Positions 12,001 through 23,088 of a stretch of DNA of 64,000 nucleotides are shown here, one piece after another. The notes beneath the pieces are model-generated. The model made no database searches, was not told where the DNA came from, and saw nothing but the letters and a program-made list of their open reading frames with translations. The stretch spans positions 1-64,000 of the forward strand of contig CANTFG010000198.1 of the NCBI GenBank assembly GCA_947652605.1. The letters are read 5' to 3'. The stretch's first letter is position 1, and each line of letters begins with the position of its first letter. A program made the position numbers and the translations under genes. This DNA comes from Elmis aenea. Its lineage: Eukaryota > Arthropoda > Insecta > Coleoptera > Elmidae.

Positions 12001-15000
12001 GGCGTCAAAGGTTTTTATTGCCCTTTTGAGCCTCTTATTTATTTCTAATTCTTGTTGTCCTGAATTTTCAATGGTTACACCTAGGTAGTCAAAATATTGT
12101 AAGGTGTCTATTTTTTCTTCTTCAATTTCTATGTTTATATTTTCATTTATTTTGTTCGTTGTCATCACTTTTGTTTTCTTGTGGTTTATATCCATTCCAT
12201 TTGTTTCTAATATTTCATTTTAAATTTTTATATTGGTTTTTAGGTTCTTTTCATTGTTAGCCATAATTACTATTTTGTTGCGAACGTACACTCTGATACT
12301 TCGACTTTCCGTAAACTTTGTTTCTTACTAATAGACTTTTAACATTTTGTTGACATTATTTAATTAAATTGTCCATAAAAATTGTAAATAATATCGGGTT
12401 TATTTCCCCTCCCAGTCTTAATCCATCTTTTGTCTTGAAACAATTTGATTTCATGTTTTTTGTTGTCACATTATTTATTGTTGTCTTATACAAGCAGCTA
12501 ATATTTTTTCTTAGTTTGGTATTTATCTATTTCTCTTTCGCTAAGGATTTCTCACACTTTTTGTCTAGATGCTTTATCGAATGTTTTTTGTAGGTCTATA
12601 AATGCCAAGTATGCTTTTTCCCATTTTAGTTGTGTTTTAGTTATAATCTGTTTAATTGTTAATATATGATGTAGTACACTCCTATTTTTTCTAAATCCAC
12701 TTTGTGATTCTGTTAATGTCGAATATTTTTGTTAGCTTTTGTGCTAGTATTTGTTTGTACAATTTTAATGCTGTGCTGAGAAGCATTATGCCTCTGTAAT
12801 TATTGCAATCTTTGTTGTGCCCCCTCTTAAATATAGGTAGTATAATTCCAATTTTGCAGTTTTTGGTATTATTTTTTTCTGACCCTGCCTTGTTCATGAC
12901 TTCTAAAAGTAAAATTGTTTTGTTTGGGTCCCAAATTTTTCATCATTCTGCTTGTTATTCTGTCAAGTGCTGGCGTTTTCTTGTTTTTCAATATCTTTAA
13001 TTCTTATCGTAGTTCCTCTAATGTTATGCTGTCTTTTTGTTTTTGTGTGTTGATTTTTGTCTGCTCTTTTCTCTAATTTTGGGGTGTCAAATCTTTATTG
13101 TTTGTATTCAATAATTCTTCAAAGTATTCTTTCCATCTTTCCATTATTTCTTTCTTGTCTGTTAGTTTTTTTCTGTTTTATCATTAATAGTTATTATTTG
13201 GGGTTTACGGTTTGATCTTAGAATTTTCAGTATTTTGTTAAATAGGTTTTTGATTTCCCTTACTGTCGGTTATTAGTTTTTCTCCAAAGTTTTTCCACGA
13301 ATTTTGTTTTGCTTTTTTTATTAAGGTTTTGACTATATTTCTCTGTTCTTTGTATTTTACGTAGTTCTCTTGTGTTTTTTTGGATTAGTAATTCTGCCTG
13401 TGTCTTTTCTTTGTGTTTTCCTTTTTTTAAATTTCGTTATCCACCAATCTGTTGTTTTTTATTGTTGATAGATTTGCATACCCTGCACATGTTTTTGGCT
13501 GCATAGTTAATAATGTTTTTGAAACTTTTCCATAATTGTTCAGTATTTAGTTCGGCTGTTTTTAGTTTTCTTTTTTCAAGTTCTTTATTTATAATTTCTA
13601 CATATTTTACTTTATTATTCTTATTTAACAGTCTGTATGAACTTATTGATTCATATTCTTTTTTTTTGGTGTTTGTTTCTGTGTGTTATTCCTTTCATCT
13701 TGTGGTTTTTTTTTTATGTTGGATTCAAGTAGATAGTGATCATTATTTATTTTGGACCTTGTCTCACTTTTGTATCGTTACCGATGCTCTTGTCTCCTTA
13801 TCTGCTAGAATATAATCAATGATTGATTCTTTTCTTCTACTTGGTACCTCTTCGGTATATTTATGAATGGTTTTATGTTCAAAAAACGTTTTGTGATGAT
13901 AAGATTGTGGATTTGGCAGTATTCTAGCATCCTTTTGCCATTATTATTTCTTGTATTTTTCCTTGTCTTCCCATTGCTACTTTGTGTGTATTATCTTTTC
14001 TCCCTACTCTGTTGTTAAAGTCTCCTGCTAGCAATTATTACCTTTTTGTTTTTCTGTTATTTTTGCAAGGTCATCCCAGAATGTTTCCTTTCTTCTGCTT
14101 TCTCATTTTCGTTCGGTCCATATATTGCAATTATTGTCCATGTATTTTCGTTTTTCTTTTCTATTTCTATTTATATTATTTTTCTGTGTATGTTTCCCAT
14201 TTATAAATTATGCGTGAGCTTCTCATGTATGGTATTTTTATTCTTTGAAATATGCGTTATTATGGTTTATGATCATCGATGTTTATTAATTAGATGCATG
14301 CCAATTTATCCTTGTTGTTGTTTATTTTGTTTTGTTTATGTATTCTTTATCTGTTTTAGCTGGAAATAGACCTTTCACGGCCTATCGCCGACCGTATGAA
14401 CATTGTAAGTAGAGTGTTTTCTGTTTAATTTTTGTAAATACGTTGTTTTGATGTTTTGACGTCACGTCGATAAGTTTAAATGTTATCTGTTTATAAATTG
14501 TTTTGCTTTTATGTTTGGTCATTTTTATTATTTGTCATATAAGAAGTAACGGGTGAATGTTATGTTGCAGGCCGATGTCGTTTTTGAATAACTCAAAAAT
14601 GATTCACATTTTTTTAAATTTGGATTTTTTATTCAACAGTATGCTTATGGCAATTATGTATGCAATATGACATTGCTCAAGTGACCCCCTCTGGCAGCGT
14701 TACAAATGCCTGTTCTTTTAATCATATTTTTCATGACATTCTTGCACGTTTCGTGTATTATTTCCGCAATTTCATGTCGAATATTGTCCTGAAGCATTGG
14801 AATTGTTGTTGGTTTATTAACGTAGACTTCTACTTTCAGGTACCCCCACAGAAAATAGTTGTGTGACGTTAAATCGGGTAATCGCGGGGGCCATTTGACA
14901 TTTAGTAATTGGCAGTCTTAAAGAGTAGTCAATTAATTTATTATGGAGTATTTGATTTAACGTCACTTGACTATTTTCTGTGGGGGTACCTGAAAGGAAA

Positions 15001-16546
15001 AGTCTACGCCAATAAAAAACAACAATTCCAATGCTTCAGGACAATATTCGAAATGAAATTGTGGAAATAACACGTGAAACGTGCGAGAATGTCATGAAAA
15101 ATATGATTAAAAGAACAGGTATTTGTTATGCTGCCAGAGGTGGTCACTTGAGCGATGTCATTTTCCGTACATAATTGCCATAAGCCTACTGTTGAATAAA
15201 AAAATCCAAATGTAAAAAAATGTGAATAATTTCCGTGTTATTGAAAAACGACATCGGCCTGGAACATAATATTCACCCTGTATAATATAAAATGATTTAA
15301 CAACTAATATGAACGGAAATGTATTGTTGATGTGCTACATTTTTTTGTTAAATAGTTGATATGGTTTGATGCTTTAAATGTTGTAGTTGAGAGAGCAAAT
15401 TTAAATTTATTATAGTAAAATAATAAAATCAAATTTTATTGTTACGATATAAGTAACGCTTTTCATTATTAATTGTTATATTATTTGTGAACGTTTAATT
15501 TAACTTATAATTAACCGTAAGTTGTTGTAATTATTCATATATTAACTTTTCATTGCATTATGAATTATAAATTTTTTTGCGAAATGTGTGATATTTGTTG
15601 TACTTAGATTAATTATTATTATTATGTTATAGTTATTTGCATGCAAGTATATTTTTTGTAGTTGTTTATATTTTGTTGTTTATATATTTGTTTATTTGTT
15701 TAAGCTGCAAATAGACGTCACTATGGGCCAACAGAAAATCGAAGTAAGTTGTTCTTTAAATATTTGTTGTAAATCGATTGTTTTATTGTTGTCATCTAAT
15801 GGTGATAAGTCCTATGATGTTATGTGGAAATCTATTGTAATTGTTTTGAAGTGTAAACATTTTTAATAATTGTTTAATAAGAATTACATTAAAATAAAAT
15901 AACAACCATATTGTGATAAGTGATAACTGATGTTTGGCAACGGCTATACCAATGTTTTGTCAATTTGCTGACTTGGTCTGAGGTTTTTTATTATTGCGAA
16001 CATTATATATGCGTAATAAGAAATGATATTGAAAATTAATTATTTAAAAAGGTTTTATAAAAATTGGCGATTTGAACAAATGCAATTATAAAAGAATAGT
16101 GAAAAAAATATTTATGCATGACTTGTATTTGAAAGTGTAAATAATTTATTGACGTTTCATAGAAAATAACCAAGTTAATTGTTGCAATTGAAATTATATA
16201 ATTTCACTATTATTAAGAAGATATTAAAAAAATTTGGTTCAATCTCAATTTGCTTGTTGTCATGAAAGGAGTGTGTACAAGCATATAGTGGTTTTATATA
16301 TGTGTTTATGTTGTTTTTGTTGTTATAGGGGAACGCAATCGAATCCGTCGGCGCCGGCAAAGGCAAAATCGTCGCCAGCGCCAAGAGGTTCGGAACGTTG
16401 AACCTGCATTTGGTAATTTTTCACCGGGCCAATATGTGGCTCTACTTCAGCAGCAAACCGTGTTGTTGCAGAAAGTAAGTTGTTCGAATTAACATTTTAT
16501 GTTATTTAAAAACATTATTTTGTTTCAGTTAATGGACAGGAAGTAA
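6090..16546 (+). CDS. Small-exon gene encoding an Arg-rich, RS-like protein, about 252 aa; unrecognised
   Basis: Exons inferred from GT-AG signals and phase: 6090-6104, 6353-6521, 8664-8711, 8915-8962, 9310-9357, 9762-9806, 10201-10248, 10654-10698, 11398-11442, 14360-14404, 15705-15743, 16329-16474, 16529-16546. Joined, they total 759 nt and stay open to TAA. An optional exon lies at 6799-6841. From the third listed exon to the eleventh, every exon is 39-48 nt, a multiple of 3, and phase 1 at both ends, so each can be lost or copied without a frameshift. The exons at 8664, 9310 and 10201 are one type (48 nt, ending GAAA before GTAAGT, encoding words such as SLSPRRRRDG). Those at 9762, 10654, 11398, 14360 and 15705 share an NR core (NSNR, NPNR, AANR, SGNR, SANR). 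The N-terminus MGEDS has no signal peptide. The C-terminus has an RRRRQRQNRRQR basic run, then a Gln/Leu-rich helix. A nuclear or RNA-binding role is only a guess. Bicycle effector genes also have microexons, but those are secreted. Confidence 0.65.
6799..6841 (+). other. Optional 43-nt exon; candidate poison exon
   Basis: The stretch between a TTTATTTAG acceptor and a strong GTAAGT donor at 6842 is 43 nt. It reads VNWNAKDWQRWGGP from the phase-1 end of the previous exon. Because 43 is not a multiple of 3, including it puts the next exon (8664) into a frame that meets TAG at 8701-8703. Skipping it, or using a weaker inner donor (GTGGGC at 6832, exon length 33), keeps the frame. Whether it is used cannot be seen from genomic sequence. 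Confidence 0.4.
6985..7343 (-). mobile_element. Mariner-type fragment inside an intron, related to the element at 45187
   Basis: Read in reverse complement, about 7034-7343 matches 45189-45500 over roughly 310 bp, including the end (CCAGGTG here, CCGGGTG there) followed by a TTAATTCCCCATGTT-like segment. TA follows at 7344-7345. Only one end of the element is present, and no transposase code remains. It lies in the long intron before exon 8664. Confidence 0.6.
7640..8470 (-). mobile_element. RTE-like LINE, 5'-truncated 3' end with reverse-transcriptase tail
   Basis: On the minus strand the fragment begins in the reverse-transcriptase active site (FTDDVVLVAK, the usual F/Y-A-D-D box) at about 8450. 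It continues through NLLVNKEKTKVMAIS and FKYVGI, then NGAENWLMN, EMQYLQK, and a typical C-terminal RPRTTWNSSVVEALK segment near 7800. It closes with a short TGATGA-type repeat at about 7640-7660, the usual 3' tail of RTE elements. Several frameshifts separate these pieces, so it is dead. It lies in an intron of the small-exon gene, antisense to it. Confidence 0.85.
9231..10740 (+). repeat. Tandem duplication of a two-exon block, period about 891 bp
   Basis: The block at about 9231-9830 (exons 9310-9357 and 9762-9806) recurs at about 10122-10740 (exons 10201-10248 and 10654-10698). Similarity covers intron sequence as well as exons: the same GGAAATATTTAT...GCATAATTAATTATTT run precedes both first exons, and the same TTTATTTATATTATGTG run precedes both second exons. 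The 48/45-nt exon pair was therefore copied as a genomic segment, intron included. Confidence 0.8.
11285..14425 (+). repeat. Direct repeats of an exon and its flanks on either side of a LINE
   Basis: About 180 bp around exon 11398-11442 (11285-11465) is repeated around exon 14360-14404 (14246-14425). The repeat begins GAAATATGCGTTATT and includes GATGCATGCCAA and the 45-nt exon. The two peptides, AANRPPTAHRRPYEH and SGNRPFTAYRRPYEH, are close relatives. The LINE occupies most of the space between the copies. Confidence 0.8.
11490..14215 (-). mobile_element. RTE-like LINE, long but inactivated
   Basis: Read on the minus strand from about 14050 downwards. The endonuclease motif GDFNNRVG lies near 14020. 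Reverse-transcriptase pieces follow: IGIILPIFKRG...NYRGIMLLST near 12800, motif A (FIDLQKTFDKA) near 12580, and GEINPILFTIFMDN near 12390. The catalytic box has decayed to YVRNKIVIMA near 12280, where an ADD core is expected. The thumb (KTKVMTTNK, FDYLGVTIE, GCKSWAL) is at 11833-12195, and a C-terminal tail (RRIRGTPRDTWQRAVAKTL) near 11600. Frames change repeatedly and stops interrupt, so it is a relic. The same family is represented at 7640-8470. Confidence 0.85.
14549..15280. mobile_element. Foldback element built from two mariner-type transposase 3' ends
   Basis: Left end ACGGGTGAATGTTATGTT and right end (reverse complement) CAGGGTGAATATTATGTT form inverted repeats flanked by TA (14547-14548 and 15281-15282). 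The arms, about 14549-14865 and 14964-15280, pair throughout, leaving a spacer of about 100 bp. The left arm on the minus strand reads YFLWGYLKVEVYVNKP and runs on to GGHLSNVILHT and a stop, the C-terminal part of a Tc1/mariner-superfamily (IS630-like) transposase. The right arm encodes the same segment on the plus strand (YFLWGYLKGKVYANK) and then frameshifts. It is therefore a palindrome of two outward-facing transposon ends. It lies in an intron of the small-exon gene. Confidence 0.85.
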
Positions 16547-17349
16547 ATCTGTTTTTTTTTTAAATTATATTTTTAATTATATATTTTATCTTATATTAGT
16601 TTTGTTACGGTTAGCGTCTTATTTTAAGTTTTTTAATTATATATTTTACCACTTTTCAGTTAGGATAATTCTTTTATTTTATTATGTTATTTACATTTCA
16701 AGTTACTTTTATGGGCCAATGTTTTTTTTTTGTGTTGAAGCATATGCGTGTATGTTTATTTGTTTTATGGAAAGATTATTTATCAGTTATATTTTCACAA
16801 TTATTATGTTTTGTTTTGTATTTATTCATTATTTAAAGTAATCGTTTTATTATTTTAATAACGCCCATATTGTGTATTAGGGTGACCTAAAGTAATTTTG
16901 TTTAACGGTTTTATACATTCTTGTTTTACATAACCTGACACGGTTTAATTTTGTAGTTTGCCCAACGTTTGTTATTTATTATTAATTTTTATACTGCAGT
17001 TATGATATGATTTATAATAATTGTGTTTAATAATGTTTAAAAATATATGATATGGATATTGTTTTGGTATTTTTGTGAGTTGGTTGGTAGTAAAGTTTTA
17101 TCTGTATAATTATCTCCGTTTTTGATAAAACAACTTTTATTATGCAACATGGTATTAGGAGAATAACAATTAAACTTGTTTCATATATTTGTAAGTTTGT
17201 CATCGTTGGTTCATTTTTGTTAATAGATTATTGAATCTATAAATAGTAATTTGTTTGCTTCATTCATGTTGCATGAATCATATTAAACATATACACATTT
17301 GTAACTCTATTACACGAATATTATACATATGTTTAAAATCATTGTTTAA
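16547..17349. other. Intergenic, AT-rich
   Basis: Follows the TAA of the small-exon gene and probably holds its 3' untranslated region. No other gene or repeat is seen. Confidence 0.5.
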
Positions 17350-17351
17350 TA

Positions 17352-18630
17352 GGGTAATTCCGGGTGAGATGCCCCACCGGGGGAGATGGCAAAGTGCCCA
17401 AATTCACTTAGTTTGTCACATAGGGAGCTGTGTGTTCTACAGTAAGTTTGTTAGAACCACACGTTTATAAGTAGCGCTGTGCTGTGAAAATAAAATTTAA
17501 GAAAGGTAAGTTATCAAGTTTAAATTTTTTTTAGCAGGCTTGAAAATGTTTAGATAATGACTCTAGTGCTTGTATATTTTTAATGCAATTAGGTGGATGG
17601 GCGATTTTAGTAGCATTTATTACGGTAGTATAAGGTTATAGAACGGGCTATATTTCAATCCTTTGGCACGTATAGTTTCTGTAATATTAGGTGGGGCATC
17701 TAACCCGATATTTGGGATAGATGGCACAATGTAACTCGGGTGAGATGCCTCACGACCTGATGAAAAATTTAATACTAATATTCATAAATATGATCGTTAT
17801 ATATGTGTAATGTAATTGCCTAACACCTGAGCCCCGACCCGGTCCAACTTCATCATCTGATCATCGATCGCCTGAGTCAGAACCTGGACCATCTTCAGCA
17901 CCTGATCAACCTCCCTCTGCTGGAAAAATACTTGAAAAGATCTCACCCTTGCCGACAATTCCTGTAGGATTAAAGAAACAGGGTAGAAATATTGCGATTA
18001 TACTAACTTGACACGAGAACATCGAAAAGACAAAATTGTTTAAACAATGACTAACAAAACGTAAAGGTTTAGTAAAACCCAGCTGTGCTCCAAAACCTGT
18101 CAAAAAACCCAAGCCTTCAGTGTCTTCATCTGAGTCAGACGAAGAGTACGAAGCCGAAGAAGACAGTGATAACGACATTAATGATGAATTCAACGAGAAT
18201 GAGTGTGTTGGATGTCTTGAGGATTACCACACCACAACCCGTTCAGATGATTGGATCCAGTGTGTTTATTGCAATCGCTGGATGCACGAAAACTGCACAA
18301 AATATAAAAACATGTGTTACCTATGTGGAAAGCTTCGCCGAAAGGCGATTTAAAAAATTAAATGATATTTTTCTGTGTTCCTTTTTATACCAAAAAAATT
18401 ATTTTAGTTTGTGCCATCTATCCCTGACAGGTTGGGATAGATGGCAAAATACAATTTTTACTGATTTTTGTTTTTTTTTGTTTAAATGTGTTATAGTTTC
18501 AAGTATTTCTGCTGAAAAAGTTTAAATACACTTTACTCAAACTACCATAGAATATGTTTCCGATATAACAAATTTTCTTTAAAAAAAAATAATTTTTACC
18601 AATTGTGAGGCATCTCTCCCGGACTTACCC
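17352..18630. mobile_element. Pogo/Tigger-like element, internally deleted, 1279 bp
   Basis: Ends GGGTAATTCCGGGTGAGATG and (reverse complement of right end) GGGTAAGTCCGGGAGAGATG differ at two of 20 positions. TA flanks both sides (17350-17351 and 18631-18632). Words from the ends recur inside on both strands: GGGGAGATGGCA near 17380, GGTGGGGCATCTAACCCG near 17691, GGGATAGATGGCA near 17713 and 18433, GGGTGAGATGCC near 17738, and GTGCCATCTATCCC near 18412. Coding content is reduced to the C-terminal part of a transposase (see the pseudogene within). Confidence 0.85.
17828..18353 (+). pseudogene. Relic of pogo/Tigger-type transposase C-terminus with a PHD-like zinc finger
   Basis: The frame reads a Pro/Ser-rich linker (PSSAPDQPPS), then ISPLPTIPVGLKKQGRN, a stop near 18010 and another near 18048. 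It then continues open through an acidic stretch (SSSESDEEYEAEEDS) to a Cys/His cluster: ECVGCLEDYH, DWIQCVYCNRWMHENC, MCYLCG. This linker, acidic stretch and Cys4-His-Cys-like finger is the usual tail of CENP-B/Tigger-type (DDE_1) transposases in insects. The helix-turn-helix and catalytic domains are absent, so this is a defective derivative. The longest intact piece, 18120-18353, could in principle make a 77-aa peptide. Confidence 0.7.
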
Positions 18631-18632
18631 TA

Positions 18633-21412
18633 TGCTTTGTTTTAAAAATGAACCAAACATTTTTTAAATTTATTATGACATTGTTACTGTGTTAACGAAG
18701 GTTGCTAAATGTATATTTGATTATTATATGTTATGGTTTTCTTTTGTGTTTTATTCATTTATTTGCCACAAATTTGTTTGATTTCTACATTTTACGTTTG
18801 TATTTGAAAAATTATATTTTGACGATGCAACTTGTACAATATACAGGTATGTAGTTTGAATGTAAATTGTCTGATTGATATGTAGCTTGTAATTACGATT
18901 CGTTTTGTGAATAGCTGTACAAAATGGTTGTGTACGAAGTCACTTAATATTTTAAAGATTGACTGTATTTGTTGAATTATAATTTATTGACAATAACATT
19001 TATAAAGTATAATATAAGATTGTTTATTAGGAAATATAATATGTTTGTTTTTAGGGCTATGATGTACCCAGCATGTGTAGCATATAAAATAGGAATTGTA
19101 TTTAAATAAGTAGTAGGTCTTGGAATCATGTTTTCTTAATTATATTGTTCAACTTTTTGTTGTTGATTTATTGAACCCTATGTAATATGTTGTAATAGTA
19201 TTAATAATATATTATGGTTAATATAATACGTTTATATATGTAGCTAATTTTGGAAGAATATAAAATCAAGTGTTATACATTTTTAATTTTTAGCATATTA
19301 GGTATTAAGTTAATTGAAGATAACACTGAAACAGACGTTTTCATTGCCTTTGCAACTCCATATTGTAATTATTACTTGTTGCAATTACGATTTGGTTTAT
19401 TTTAATGCTGTATTTTGTCAAATTTTGTAAGTTTAAAATATTTATTATTAATATAATGTTTTGTTACTTTTATGCAGCAAATATCAATTGTAATTTAAAA
19501 TGAAAATAATTAATTGAATTAAACTGTTCAATAGTTTTAATATAATTTTACATTTTATTAACATTAGTATTTTTAATGTATGGTTTATTGTCAATTGATT
19601 TAAATAATTCGTTTTACATCATTTATTGGTTATTCAAGTTTTATATGCATTAAACTTTAATACTTACTTATGGGTAAATATTATTTCGGGATATAGTTAT
19701 TTTGTTACATGTTGTGAACGACTTTTTATTTGATAATGGTTTAACAATATGGTCGAAATTTATTCAAGTTTTCCTATCCACGGTACGAAAAATTTGTCTA
19801 CGCGTATTTTATTATATCTATAAAACGTTATATATCTTTAAAAAAAAATTATATTTGCATTATTGTTTTGTACGGTATGTTTCAAAAAAATAATTATTAA
19901 TGAAGCCATCTGTATGCGAGTGGCGGTACTAAATATATGGAGGGTCTGTTTGAATGTTGATTTTAAAGATTTCGTTTTCAAATAGATGGGTTGTACATTA
20001 ATTCATAATTGTACAGTTTAATGCGTAGTTTTGGATCAGGGTAATTATAAATTATTTTGTGATAAAAAAAGCGATTGGATTTACAAGGTAATTATTTATA
20101 AATTTTCGTTTTCGTTATCCATACGTTATGTAAAAAGATTTGGATTTGGTTAATTTATCAAATTGATTGAAAATAATTAGTTTGTAATTTAATGTATTTA
20201 TTAAATGAATGGCATACAATTCTTTAGTTTTTGTTCAAAAGTATGGTTTGTTTTGGGTTTAAAATCGGAAATCGTGATGAAAATCGTATCGGTTTATATT
20301 AATAAATTTTTTTATTTGTTTGTTAGCGGAATTTATGGTACTTAATACATTATTTTGGTAGTGTTATGTGTGTTTGGAAGGGCGAACAAATTAATTTTTT
20401 TCCTTTTCGTGGGTAATGATATTCTAAAACGTTATTTTCATTATCTATGTCGTAATGAATGTAATTTATGAAGTAGGTTATAAGTAAAACGGGTTTCGAA
20501 CGCATTTTTAATGTTGTTGTAAATTATGAATCGGTTTTGTTTCCCATGTCCATAACAATAAGATCGTGGGAAGAACTACTGTCCAATGTGTTGTGGCGTC
20601 GAAAGGCTTCGAATAAAGTAGAAATCGGAACGAAGACAATTATAATAAATTTTTAAATAATTGTGGATGTTGTAAGCGTATTATTGTTTTCGATATTTAA
20701 TATTGTGTTTTGTTTCCAGCCATATCCGTTAAAAGTGATGCATGGTTTATAAGTAGCTAATTTATATGTATAGTGTTAGTTAATTCTGTTTTTTTTAAAA
20801 GAAAAATACTTATACGGCTCGTATACGTTTTGTACAAATTTAAATATAAAAGTGAAAATTAGTTCATTTATTACTTTTAATTATGATACTGCAAGGTTTA
20901 CTTTACTAATGTATTTAGTACTTAATCGACGTTGCAGCGCGGTTTAATAATCAGCGGGCAATATACGTGTATTAAGGTGCACGAGCGTACCGATTGTGTC
21001 TAATGGTGGGCATACACGTTAAGGTTTGCCGAGAGGACACCTGTACCCTCGGCGCTGCCATACACGCACGTTTTCTCGCAGGATTTTGGTTTATTTTAAG
21101 ATAAAAATAGCAAAGAGATGTTTGATAAACCTCTGAACTAAACCATTTCGTTTGATTTGTTGGTTTTTTTTAGTTCCCTTTAGTAGGAACTGCGCAAATT
21201 AATTTTTTTTTTTAACAACCGTATTTTCCGTTGTTTCCGTGTCTACTGTCTTCAGTTTTTCTACCCACTTATCATATGCAGCTAATTTCAACGGTTTATT
21301 TAAATATTGCTTACTTTTTATATCATACAAACAAGGGAGAGACCTGAATAGCTCCAAAAATTGTGTTAATAATCATTGGATCACGTTCCCGTATCAGTCA
21401 TACTTTTAATAA
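18633..21412. other. Intergenic, AT-rich; one short repeat near 20985-21085
   Basis: No gene is recognised. At about 21005-21085 two direct copies of a segment of about 30 bp (GGGCATACACGTTAAGG and GCCATACACGCACG, each followed by a CGAGAGGA/TCGCAGGA-like word) lie about 50 bp apart and look like part of a dispersed repeat. The rest shows no repeat or coding pattern I can support. Confidence 0.4.
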
Positions 21413-21834
21413 AGACAATTGAACAAACCACGGCGGAATATGATATGGCACTGAATTAGGGCCGGCCCTAGGGTAGTCGGCGCCCTGCTGTGAAATACTT
21501 TTATGGCGCTCCCCCCTCTTTTTTTTAAAAAAGACAATAGTGGCTAATATTTGGGTAATAAAAATAATTAAAATATAACATTGTTATCAATAATTTAATT
21601 TAATATAAACCTGTGTTAGTTCTTTGTTTAACAGAAGAAGCACTCATGACTAAATACATAATTAATAAATTAAATCTTTGTAGAGTAGGTACCTAGTATA
21701 CAATGTAATATAATTAACACTACATAAGTACTAAGTGATGGTAAACATAAAACAAAACGGATTTACTCGTATTATAAATTCTTAACAAAATTAAATTTAT
21801 AAGCAAACATTTGATGATAATATAATTAAAATAG

Positions 21835-22560
21835 ATAATGAAGAACTTGAATGTGTTTTGCAAATTAAATATCATGGTGTTATGATTGTCAATAAACTTA
21901 AAATTAACAGCAATGTGGATTACATTGTGAAAAAAGTTGTGGCAAAAAAATAATTTTCTGGGTAGATTGACAAATAAAATTGGCCTTACAGCAAATATTA
22001 CCGTATATTGGTCACTAATCGCTCCACAGTTCGATTACTGCGCGAGTATTTTGTTTTGATGCAACGAAGGCGAATTACATAAATCGCAGAAACAACAAAA
22101 CAGAGGAATGCGTGTTATTTTAAAATGCTCGAAATGCACTAAAATAAGCGAAATGTTAAATAATTAAAGTGGTTAAATATACGTTAAAGAATTACGTTTA
22201 ATTGCCCTGTTTTAATATTCAATAAATAAATTTTAGCACGTTACATGACTAAGAATTTAATACAAAACTGTAACATTCACGAAGCTAGACCAGGAACAAA
22301 GACGACTTTAGGCTACCGAAATTAACGAAAACAAATACACAGAACGTTTTGTTCTACAAAGGGTTCAACATTTTTAATGAATTACCTCTGGAAATTAAAC
22401 AAACAACGTTAATATCAAATTTTAAAAAGCATATGTTTAGAATATGTTAAAAATATTGTTAATATTTAGAGAAAATATGTACAAAAAAATATAAGCAAGA
22501 TTAAGATAACTTAAAATTAGGTAAAAGCTAAATAAATATCTTTTTGTATTATTATTATTA
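21835..22560 (+). mobile_element. LINE 3' end (copy 1), decayed non-LTR retrotransposon
   Basis: On the plus strand, through frameshifts and stops, the sequence reads pieces of a reverse-transcriptase C-terminal region: YHGVMIVNKLKINSNVDYIV, a HFDYCASILF-like stretch, QNRGMRV, and finally FKGF/FNELPLEIKQTT. It ends in AATAAATATC and an ATT-type microsatellite (22545-22560). This order is typical of Jockey/CR1-like elements, distinct from the RTE-like family further left. It abuts the C-terminus of the hAT pseudogene on the other strand. Confidence 0.65.
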
Positions 22561-22561
22561 T

Positions 22562-23088
22562 ATTGAAATTTGACTTTTCTGGCTTTTATGCTAGCAAATT
22601 CGTCAGTAATTTCTTTATTACTTATCATGGTAGCAACATCATGTACTTTTGCAATCATTGATAAACTTGCTAACCGATTTTGAGACATCGATGACCCTAA
22701 GTAGTTTTTTGTTATTTTTAATCGCGAGAAAGATCTTTCGGCAGAAGTTACTGTTACGGGCAAAGTTAAAAAATTCGTAGTACAATGGTTACATTTTCAA
22801 ATACTCACTCCAAATTTTTGGCACAAATAAAATTTAATTATCAATTGTATCTGATTATGTATTAAGATTTACAAAGTCATCTAAAACGTTTAACTCGTCA
22901 AACAATTCTAACGCACTTATATCCTTGTCTGTACGATCCGCAAGCATACTTCCGCTGTCGTTACAATGCTTTCTTAAAATTTTTTTGTCCATATTTTTTA
23001 TCTCTTTGATATCGTACAAAAATTGAAAATAATCATTGTGATTTTTAAAAGACAATTGAACAAACCACGGCAGAATATGATATGGCAC
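22562..23088 (-). pseudogene. hAT transposase C-terminus, duplicated copy with lost stop
   Basis: The minus strand carries the hAT dimerisation region: TVTSAERSFSRLKITKNYL, then RLASLSMI and DEFASIKARKVKF. Upstream is a 77-codon piece (KILRKHCNDSGS, FDELNVLDDF). Where the right-hand copy stops (TAA after KIKF), this copy has CAA, so the frame runs on through the LINE tail as QYNNNN and about 40 more codons. The 5' part is cut off by the tandem-duplication junction near 23048. Nothing here can make a transposase. Confidence 0.8.

Noticed and set aside
12803..14369. Several plus-strand frames rich in Phe and Leu
   Set aside because: They are antisense shadows of the minus-strand LINE; the composition reflects T-rich sequence.
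6090..16546. Assignment as an aphid-type bicycle effector gene
   Set aside because: Microexons agree, but there is no signal peptide and no paired CYC motif.
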